Below are positions 12,500-22,500 of a stretch of DNA of 64,000 bases, piece after piece. Position numbers and translations under genes: made by a program. A model generated the notes under the pieces. The model saw only the letters and a program-made list of their open reading frames with translations, had not been told where the DNA came from and made no database searches. The stretch is from Strigamia acuminata. Taxonomy: Eukaryota > Arthropoda > Chilopoda > Geophilomorpha > Linotaeniidae. The stretch covers positions 3,100,001-3,164,000 of the forward strand of contig OX442319.1 of assembly GCA_949358305.1 (NCBI GenBank), read 5' to 3'. How positions within the stretch are numbered: position 1 is the first letter of the stretch; each line of letters begins with the position of its first letter.

Positions 12500-13655
12500 T
12501 ACTATAAATTCATCAATACAGTAAATTCAACACTACAGTAGTGTTAATTCAACACTACAGTAGTGTAAACTCAACAATACAGTAAATTCAACACTACAGT
12601 AGTGTAAATTCAACACTACAGTAGTGTAAATTCAACACTACAGTAGTGTAAACTCAACAATACAGTAGTGTAAATTCAACACTACAGTACCGTTGTGTAA
12701 ATTCTACAACACAGTAGTGTAAACTCAACAATACAGTAGTGTAAATTCAACACTACGGTAGTGTAAACTCAACAATACAGTAGTGTAAATTCAACACTAC
12801 AGTAGTGTAAACTCAACAATACAGTAGTGTAAACTCAACAATACAGTAGTGTAAACTCAACAATACAGTAGTGTAAATTCAACACTACAGCAGTGTAAAT
12901 TCAACACTACAGTAGTGTAAATTCAACACTACAGTAGTGTAAACTCAACAATACAGTAGTGTAAATTCAACACTACAGTACCGTTGTGTAAATTCTACAA
13001 CACAGTAGTGTAAACTCAACAATACAGTAGTGTAAATTCAACACTACGGTAGTGTAAACTCAACAATACAGTAGTGTAAATTCAACACTACAGTAGTGTA
13101 AACTCAACAATACAGTAGTGTAAACTCAACAATACAGTAGTGTAAACTCAACAATACAGTAGTGTAAATTCAACACTACAGCAGTGTAAACTCAACAATA
13201 CAGTAGTGTAAATTCAACACTACAGTAGTGTAAATTCTACAACACAGTAGTGTAAACTCAACAATACAATAGTATAAATTCAACACTATAGTAGTGTAAA
13301 CTCAACAATACAGTAGTGTAAATTCAACAATATAGTAGTTTAAACTCAACAATATAGGAGTCTAAACTCAACACTATTCAACACTTTAGAAGTGTAAACT
13401 CAACACTATTCAACACTTTAGTAGTGTAAACTCAACAATACAGTAGTGTAAACTCAACAATATAGTAGCGTAAACTCAACACTACAGTAGTGTAAACTCA
13501 ACAATACAGTAGTGTAAATTTAGCAATATACTTGTGTAAACTCAACAATATAATTGTGTAAACTCAACAATATAGTAGTGTAAACTCAACACTACAGTAG
13601 TATAAATTCATCATTACAGTAGTGTAAATTCAACAATACAGTAGTCAAACCAACA
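12500..13655. repeat. 22-bp minisatellite with higher-order periodicity
   Basis: About 1.15 kb consist of units of the type CAGTAGTGTAAAyTCAACAmTA. Rare variants recur together: the block with CCGTTGTGTAAATTCTACAAC begins near 12690 and again near 12981, 291 bp apart, followed by the same order of variants. A segment of about 13 units has therefore been duplicated as a block. The repeats decay at the right end. There are no unique spacers, so this is not a CRISPR-like array. Confidence 0.95.
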
Positions 13656-15243
13656 CTAAGATTTGTAATATTTTCTAAGAAAAAATAAATTCTTTCATCT
13701 ATTTAGTCAACATTTTATGTCTTTTCTTCCATCCAATTATGAAAATAGAATAATTTGCATGACTAGCAATCATTTTGATTTGGATGCCACACCTGGGCAG
13801 TTCTGCACCTGTTATCCACTGGACATAGCTCCAGGCTCCAAGACTATAATGAGGAAAAAATAAGAGGCATAAGCATGACTGAACGCTAAATCTCATCCTT
13901 GTGTGAGAATAACTTTGACATCACCATATTGTTTCCCCCCCCCCCACCCCCACCCCCCAACTCTCACTCCTCCTTCCCAAAATTATTCTCCAAAACCAAA
14001 CATTTCTTTCCCAAGTAAACAAATTTAAAAAAAAAATTCCATCTACAATTTAACTCCATTTTATACACGATTGACATTCTAAGTGGCAATAACCCCTCTT
14101 GTAAAAATGTCACCGAGGCGATTATACTTTCAAATTGTGAATTTAGGCTTAAGCGCCAATCAACCCTTTTTGTCAGCGAATTCGAGCAATTCAAAATGGA
14201 TGTTTGTCTCGTCCTGATTTCTTTTAACACTTTAATGGCATTCTGCCAGTTATATCTTAACATATCATATGTGTGTGATGACCACATGTGATGAAACGCA
14301 ATCTAGAACACCAGAATCTTATCTCAAATACCGAATTTCAAGCCAACTCTTTATTCACTAATTAAACCACGCAGTCATATGTGAATCATGTGCAGATATT
14401 TCGAGAAAAATTCAACAGATTTCAATGCATTTCTTTGTTAGCAATTTTTATCGCCGAGAAAAAGTCAAAATTGATTAAAAAAAATTTTTTTTTTTTTTTT
14501 ATTTCTTACTATTAAAAAACGTTATCCCCCTAGTGTCAGAGGGGGGGAACACGAGTCGGTCATGCCTGAACCCCGAGCTAACGTTTGGAACGTCTTCCCC
14601 CATTTTCACTTGCTGTAACGGGGGTTTACCTCGAGCAAAATGTATAAGACCCGTTACAACGAAGTGGATTGCGGTTGCGTGTAATTATAAGGGGTAATAT
14701 TAACTCCATCAAAGAGAAAGGCCGGAGTGAATAAACATTTTCTTGTCAAAAACCTCTGGGAGTTTTCGTGACCAACGCTTGAAAGGAATTTCAATTTGCA
14801 TTATTTATTGCTTCGCAGAAATGCTCTCAAGGTTGTCTATTAAGCGAGTGTTGTCTCATTTTTACCGTAATCATTTCTTCGTTTAATTCGGAAAATATTT
14901 CAGTGCGTGGGAGACGTCAGGGGGCCCCCGGGAAACTTTTGACCCAACTGTGTAACCTCGCGAACCAAACGACCCGATGCAGACGTCATCAAAGGTCCAA
15001 CAATTTATTTCGTCTTTTTCGAGCAAATAAATTAATTTAAAAATGGTAAAAATATCGAAAAATGGTGAAAATAATTATTTGTTTGTTTTTTGGTTGTTAT
15101 TATTTCGTTTACGTTGATTTAATAATGACTAAGGACTGTTTTAAGTCCTCGTTTGACCGTGAGCAGGGAAGCGTGACACGGGTCAGCCAAGTGTATACAG
15201 GTGGGAATGAGAAGGATGAAGATAAGAAAAGACGGAGTCTTAC
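13656..15243. other. Intergenic or intronic DNA left of the signal-peptide exon
   Basis: Contains a poly-C tract (about 13936-13959). If the minus-strand exon at 15244-15328 is real, this is its first intron. I could not find a following exon in a compatible phase. Confidence 0.4.
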
Positions 15244-15328
15244 CTCGTTCGTCGAGTGTTGCGTTGCATAGAAAACTGGTGGAAATAAGGTAGAGGAGAC
15301 ACGAGATGATGCCGACACGGGCGCTCAT
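15244..15328 (-). CDS. First coding exon of a secreted or membrane protein (rest not found)
   Basis: ATG at 15328 opens a 28-codon frame, MSARVGIISCLLYLISTS then FLCNATLDER. This is a typical signal peptide, with one basic residue, a hydrophobic core of about 14 residues and a probable cleavage near the C-N-A region. The exon ends at a good donor, GAG/GTAAGA, leaving one base in phase. The upstream DNA (about 15330-15480) is CpG-richer than its surroundings and has an inverted CCAAT sequence near 15457, which fits a promoter. The mature protein is unknown. The other exons would lie further left, perhaps beyond the window. No exon in the 15 kb examined was convincing. Confidence 0.4.
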
Positions 15329-16444
15329 GGTACGGGTTGAGTGGCGGTCTTCAGGAGGAGTTTGACATGACTTGAGCGGTTTAAATGACGAGCGAAAAGT
15401 CACGAGCGTCGCTCAGCGTGCGTGTGGAGCGGCGGATTGATCAACAAAGGGAAACTCGTGTTCTCATTGGTTGCAAGTTGAACTTGCATCATGGAAGTTA
15501 GTATTTTTTTTTTGTTGGAGTTTAGTTGGGGTTTGTCAAAGGGGAAGTTTAAATAAGTTTGATTTTTTGGAATTTGGATGGGAAATTAGTTGATTTTATC
15601 TGTTTTTGTGCTTTTTTGTGTTATGAATTATCAATCTTATTATTATTATTATTTTTAATAGTGATTATATTAATTTAAAAAAATAAAAAATAAAAAAACA
15701 TTTATTTCAGCAAATTACGGAATATATTATAAATAATAATCAATTTAAGCTGAAAATTTGTATTAATCATATAAAATGTTTCGTTATTCTGCCATTGCAT
15801 GGCGCCACCCATTTGTCTTTAGCTACGATATCTGACAAGTGGCGCCTTTAGATTTGCGTGGAGAAATTGATTAAAAGACTGGTGTTAGTCCCAACAAGAG
15901 CAGTTCTGATGTTTCCGTTGTACCCGTTTATGGTTTGTAATTAAAGTTTCATGTAAATTTTATTATTAAGCGATTAAAGAAGTGTCTTTTTATATTTTTT
16001 TCTGTTTTCATGAGGATTCAATTGGAACAAACTAGAAATTTATTTAAGGTACGGTAGTTTGACATTTTTTAAATTAGTTTTTAATTTTTTAATATTTTTT
16101 AATCTTATTCGTATTACTGTATTTTACATCTTGTGTTATTTTTTTTAGGAGTGGTGTATTTTAAAGAACAGGCACAGCACAAAAGTAGCGTAAGCCGCGG
16201 CAATACAGTCGGATGGAAATGCAGTGCAACAGGTAGTTAAATTACAGTTATCATTAAATTTTTCTTACATACCGGTAATATTGTTTTTAAATCATATAAA
16301 ATATTTTTTCAGATGTAAACCTAGAGTGATACGGATGACAATTTTAGATTACGAGACTCGCTGTTATTGCTAAAGGAAAACATTTGATTTCGAACATTCA
16401 GATTGCCTTGATACCTTCTGAGTTTTGAGACATTGAAGACTGTA
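15329..16444. other. Upstream DNA, AT-rich, two GGCGCC motifs
   Basis: Apart from the possible promoter at the left end, there is no gene. CATGGCGCCACC near 15799 and AGTGGCGCCTTT near 15838 resemble weak CTCF cores. Confidence 0.35.
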
Positions 16445-16939
16445 GGCGCATTCAATAACTTTTCGTGTTTTCGTCTCGCACGAATTTTTACACGAAAAAC
16501 CTCGTTTCTGAATGCAATCGTTTATTTAGCAACAGATTATAGGTTTAACTGTCAAACTTGATCTGGGATTCCAGATTCCGGCTATTTCCGGCTATTTCGT
16601 TTCGAGATTTTTCTTTCCTCGGATTTTTATTTTGTTTCAAACCCTAATTATAACTATGGTGATGATTATTATCATCATTCACTATAAAAAAAATAATAAC
16701 AGCTGCAAAATTGTACTTATATTTCCAATCGTCGCAATCGATCTAACGGAGATCCAAGATGGCGGCCAAAAGGTGCAATTTGAACGAGAAAACTCGTTAC
16801 ACGAAGATTTAAACGATGTAAAAAGGTCGTTTATTTTCAGCTCGTTTAAACCCATTTAAACGATGTTTTAAACGAGAATCTCGATCAAAAGTTTGTGCAA
16901 ACGGGTTTAAACGACCGTTTATCAGTTATTGAATGCGCC
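16445..16939. mobile_element. GGCGCATTC-ended MITE, copy A
   Basis: The ends are inverted: GGCGCATTCAATAACT at the left and its near reverse complement AGTTATTGAATGCGCC at the right. TA precedes it and TT follows. The interior has further palindromic GTTTAAACG blocks and a segment reading GATCTAACGGAGATCCAAGATGGC. That segment occurs in inverse orientation in the copies at 27295 and 47303, which makes all three one family. No coding capacity. TA-type insertion suggests Tc1/mariner-like mobilisation, which is inference. Confidence 0.75.
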
Positions 16940-18585
16940 TTCTGTTTAGATTAGTCACAGTTTTTGAGCCAATTAAACAATTGTTTCAGAAGGTAATCTG
17001 AAATGTAATACGGTATAAAATATCACGTCGTTAATTTCGACTGGAAACAATGGTTAAGAAAAACTAGGTTAACCAAAAGATTGAGGGTCCACAGGTGCCA
17101 CAATTCTTAATACATAACCATAGTGGTAGCTCAGTAAAGACAGCGTCTATTTGTGTTGAGATCTATTGATGTTTTGGAGGTTTGATCATCTTTTTTTCTT
17201 ACAAGAGGGTGGCTAAACCCCCCAAACCTAATCTTATTTGTTTTTAGCAACACAGACTGAACTGAGTATTTTCATCAGTGTATCTCAATGCATCTCCCAA
17301 CCAATCACAGCACGTCATGAAAATAATACGTTCATGTTGGACATGAACGTAGTCACTTCGTTTGACAGAATGAATACAAAAAAACTTTGTCAGCCTAATT
17401 AAGCAAGGCAGGAAATTTAGTGATGTACCAACAGCTACACAGTTTGAACAACTGTTCAAAAAAGCATCACTAAATTACATGCTACAGCTAACTGCTCTAA
17501 CCCAATTGTTTATTTAATACAGATTTCATATTACAAAAGCTCTATTTGTTCTGAAAAATGCTTTTATTATTAGCTACTAATTTTTCTAGTTTTACTGTTT
17601 TCTTATTTACCTGTTCCAGATTTTAGTGGTGGTTTCATCACCTTGACAATGTTGGCATGAGAATGATTGCAGACATAAAAAAGTTTTTAATAAACTTTTT
17701 ATGATTTTAGCTGTGTGGGATGCAGATTCTGGTAACATTCCTATAAATTAAGTTTAGTGTTTAATGTTTTGATTATTTATTTCAGGTATAAATCTTTCAT
17801 ATCACCTTGGGCAATATAAAACATTGTAGCAGCATAAACTGAATGACTGAGGATCTGAATGGCAATTTTAAGTAGACTTAAACCGATAAGCAAATTTTGA
17901 AATATCGCCGATACTGATTATCAGCAATCGAATATCGACCAATACCAACACCTGTATCAATATGATAGGATCGATTGGTTCCATTTTTTTTTGCTGAAAA
18001 TTTGTGTTTTTGTTTATATGGTGTCAGACTTTGACTCATGTGAAATTTGTATGTATTAGTTGTTAATTTAATTATTTATTCTGAATTGAAATTTTCTGCC
18101 CCTTAAAGCTCCAGCATAATTTTTTAGATGGCTTTGCTGCTTCAGTAAAGAGGGCTCCAGTTAACAGCCTTTTTGCATTTACTGGTAGTGTTTAAAACCA
18201 CCACCAGATGGTTCAAACTTCATTCCTAATGCAGAATTTCATTATTATTGCCTTAACATATTGCGCCCTCTATAAAATTAGTAGAGAACTACAAAAAAAC
18301 TAAATTGCGCTTTGACCAATGGACCTGAAAATTGTCCATAAATCCGTAATGCCTTATACCAAAACAGGCACATTTTACCCTTATGCCTGCGAGGGTTAAA
18401 TCCTCTTAATTTACTCAAATTATTTTTAAAACATTTCTGTTGGATTTGAGTGTTCGTTTGTACCGCCAGGTGAATCGTTTCACCTGTACACTGTAACGTC
18501 TGATTGACGTATTGGCGCTTGACCAATTAGAATCAAGCGCATTATTTACTGCTGTATATTTAATGTGCATTATGTAAAATAAAGA
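16940..18585. other. AT-rich intergenic DNA, nothing recognised
   Basis: No supported coding or RNA gene was seen. Confidence 0.35.
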
Positions 18586-18732
18586 ATTCATTGCTTGCAA
18601 ATGCATTTTTTTTGTTTGCAAATGCATTTTTTTTTGCTTGCAAATGCATTTTTTTTGCTTGCAAATGTTTTTTTTTGCTTGCAAATGCATTTTTCTGTTT
18701 GCAAATAAATGTTTTTGCTTGAAAAAGTAATG
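18586..18732. repeat. 24-bp minisatellite (TTTGCTTGCAAATGCATTTTT)
   Basis: About six units of TTGCAAATGCATTTTTTTTG occur. The K/Q/A-rich frames on the minus strand (AFASKKN-like) come from the repeat. Confidence 0.85.
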
Positions 18733-18887
18733 AAATTTTTGGGGCCCCTGTCATAAGTGCTCTGGGTCCTTTGTATCCTAATCCAGACCTGGCCCAGAAA
18801 ACGTTTTGGTAAAAAATGAACGTAATGTTTCAAGTGCATATTGAAAACGGTGTATGGTACAAATATAATAGGCCGTAAGGGACCGTC

Positions 18888-18996
18888 CATAAATTACGTA
18901 ACGCTGATTTTTTGATTTTTAGACCCCCTCCTCCCCCTGTAACAAGGTCGTAACAAATTCACAAACCCCCCTAGAATATTACGTAACAAAACTCAC
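18888..18996. repeat. Single-ended transposon terminus (GGGACCGTCCATAAATTACG)
   Basis: GGGACCGTCCATAAATTACG followed by TAACGC and C-rich CCCCCTCCTCCCCC resembles the end of a widespread animal DNA-transposon family. I did not find the matching opposite terminus. The family name is not assigned. The following 400 bp up to the hedgehog 3' end show nothing else. Confidence 0.4.
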
Positions 18997-19560
18997 CACG
19001 ACGACTGCTCTGCACACATCCACTGCCGCCCAGCGAAGCCCAACTGTCGCCTGAGAAGTCGCCACATGCACTAGCAACACCAGGCAGGTTTTTATAAACA
19101 TTCAAGCGGGCCAATTCATCAACAAAATTAATAAGCGTCTTTTAGGATCTCAACAAAACAATTTTCACTGTCTGGAAAGCAGTCAAAATGGCAACCATTG
19201 TTTTGATCTATTTTTGTTATCACTACAGAAGTGAAAAGGCTCAGCCAATCGGAAATAGGCCCAAGTTACACATGCACAGAGCATAGATAGGAACAAGTTT
19301 ACACATTTACGAAGACACTTTGAAGGTTACGGTGTCTTGGTAAAAACATAATGAATTAAAGTATGCAATAAATCAACGTGTAATATTAAATATATTTTTA
19401 TTTAGACTAATATACCACTAAATACTTGATCATACAAATTTACACTTACGTCAGACGACGAAACAATATACATAAATCTCACTTCATTCAGTTTTTTAAA
19501 ACATTTCATGTCCAAATTTTCATTTCAGTTTGTTTCAACGGTCAAAAAAATAAATTAAAA

Positions 19561-22500
19561 TCAAAAAAGATTTTCGTAGAAAAAACTCGAAGGAAAAACT
19601 CGTTTGGCCACAATAAACAAAAACTTCGGATACCAATGCACGCCATCGTCGCTCGATGGCGCCCAAACGGATGTGCACGTGACCCACTCGACCAATCGGA
19701 TTACAGTATGCAATATCCTTACCGGCGCCATCGCCCAATGAGCTACCACCGAACTTTCAAACGTGGCATAGCACGTGACCAACACATCGTCAACAACAAT
19801 TGTTCCACGTTGCGTCATCGGCGCGTAAATCCCAGTTTCCACACTGGAAGATACTGACGTAATTCTCTCCAGTACCCATCTCTTCCCATGGATGACGTAA
19901 ACGTGACTTCCAACCCGTACATCACCGGCGAAAACAGTATCACTTATATTGTTTAACACAACCACCACAAGGTGGCTCCGAGTCAATGTTAGTCTCTTAG
20001 CTGATTCTGTTTCCAGAACTATAAAATTAGACTTCGCCACTGGATTTCGGTCTAAGAATAATATAACTGGACTAAATATTAGTTCCTTCTGTTCGTCCAA
20101 AGTTAAAACTTCATCTCCGGCTTGCAATTCCCACATAGACTTTGTGCCGCTTGTCGTTCGAACTGTGCCGTTGCCATGGAAACAACCGCCGCTTTTTGCT
20201 GCTTGGGATGATTCTGCAGAATGAAATAAAGGAAAAAATATAGTTTATTTGTAACATCCACTTCTACCGCGTGGTTTAAGACCACACACTCATTTATTGA
20301 AGTTAAACTTCTTTCTGTAGCGGAAATGACGCGACAGTAAAACGGAAATGAGGTACAGTGTACTCTTTATCTACCAGGTGGCATAAAAATCCATTGAGAT
20401 TCAATGACATCAATCTTGAAGCGGTCTCTTGTTTTGCCCTAACAACAGTATTAAAAGATAGACCGGGCATTAAATCATTAAATCCAAATGTATTTGATGC
20501 CTCCTTGTGGACAAACTTAAAACAGCTGGACCATGGAAGTTTTTCTTGTCCACGGGTAAGTGTTACGTACCAGAGATGTGCATTGGGTACCCGTACTCGT
20601 AACCGTTACCCTACGGGTACGGGTGGGTACGGTGCTAGGTCTCCGGGGTACGCGTCGGTTATATGTTGTACATATTTAATTTACGATGTTAGCACCATGA
20701 CGTGGTGCTAACGTCGTAAATTAAACCGACTGGACCCGTCCAAGTTGGACGATTTAATGTTTTTGCGATCGATGATTTCATCTCAATCGATCAGTAAGCA
20801 CATGTGATCGCGTTCGGGTAAAGGTACGGGTAGGGTGTGGGGATGCCCCGGGTACGGGCGGGTACGGGTACAGAACTTTATTGGAGACGGGTAACGGGCG
20901 GGTAACGGGTACGGTTTTTACGCCAATGCAAATCTCTGTTACGTACTTTTAGCAGTACTTTGCACTATCCCTTAACGCAAATTTCGGTTTTCAAACCTTG
21001 TAAACCTGGCAATAAATTAATTTTTAATTTAATTTTTTGTGTTTTTCATTCCTTTCATTGCTTTTTTCAGTAGAAAATCAATTTTTTTTATTAGAAAATT
21101 AACATTTTAGCATATTTTTTTAAATTTTTAAAATGATTTTGATCTTGCCGAAATTTTTTTAACTCTCTAGTCCGGACATATGGCATTTGTACGGACCAGA
21201 GCGCGTACTCTCATTACAGACTGGACATTCCCTAGACCGGACAAATTTCTCGGACCCGTCCTATGTCTGGGCTACACAGAGTACACTGTAATTAGTTTGG
21301 TTGGGCACTCAGGGTTAAATTTTATTGGTTTGGGTGTTTGAGTGATAAACGACGCTTGTTTAGAATCCGACAGACGAGATTAAAAGAACTGATTGCATCA
21401 GATAGAGGTTAAGTCGAAACCACAATCGGGTAGGAAAAGAAATATAACGAAGTAAAAATTAAAAATTGCAAAATTACGATTTTCCGTACGATTTTCGTTC
21501 CGATTTTCACATCGGTTCACGACTATGTCAAGAAGTTTAACTTCTACAACAAGTATGGTCATAAATTCATGTTTTATTTATTTATTTGTTTGTTTATTTA
21601 TTTCTTACCTGACTTAACGGAGCAGTGAATGTGCGACCTGGATTCGTAGTAAACCCAATCGAATCCCGCTTGCACGGCCAACCGGGCCAACAATCCATAT
21701 TTCGACCGGTCCCTGTCCGATGTGGTGATATCCACAGCACGGCCCTCGTAATGCAGCGAATCGGTCGCGTGGATTCCTTCGTCGTCCCACGCTTCCGTCA
21801 CCCGCAATTTCACGCCCGGCCATTGGTTCATCACGGAAATCGCCAACGTGTTCAACTTTTCTTTACATCTCTGCAAAATTAAACAAACTAAAATAAATAA
21901 AACACTCCAAACAAAAATACCAAAACATCGTAAACACAACTGTATAGAAACACCGAAATGTATGTAAACAAAGCGCAGTCTCATCACGCGCGTACAATGG
22001 ATGGAACTTGAAGTGGCATTTTGTTGACAATGAAACTTTGGGCCCTTTTTGAGCTTTTCTGGGGGTGCCGAGGGCAGATCCGGGGGGTCTTGGCCTCGAG
22101 TAGAGAGTGTGACTTCTGGAAGTGACAAGGAAGAGTTGAAAGACGTCGCCACCCACATCTCCACACCAGGCGGCGTGTTTGTTTTGACCTTCCCACTGCG
22201 CTCAACTCATGGCCATTACATGCTCGATAGCCCGTGCCGGTTGCAGTGTTGACAAACGACCAAACAGCCACAAAACACAACAAAACGAAACGAAAACGAA
22301 AGAAAAATAAAACAAAACTAAAAAAAATCGAATTTTTCTAGCAAATCTTCGCCCGGTTATTATTGTTAGATGATTTCGAATAGGCGAGAGCTTCTTGTTG
22401 TCAACAGCGGCCGCCTTCTCCCCCCTAAACTCACACGGGGGGTCGCGAGCCATTTCCCATAGCGTCACGTGGTTTTGTTGGCACTTTACCAGAAATACCT

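Noticed and set aside
12500-13655. CRISPR-like regular array
   Set aside because: Units are adjacent with no unique spacers and the genome is eukaryotic, so this is a minisatellite.
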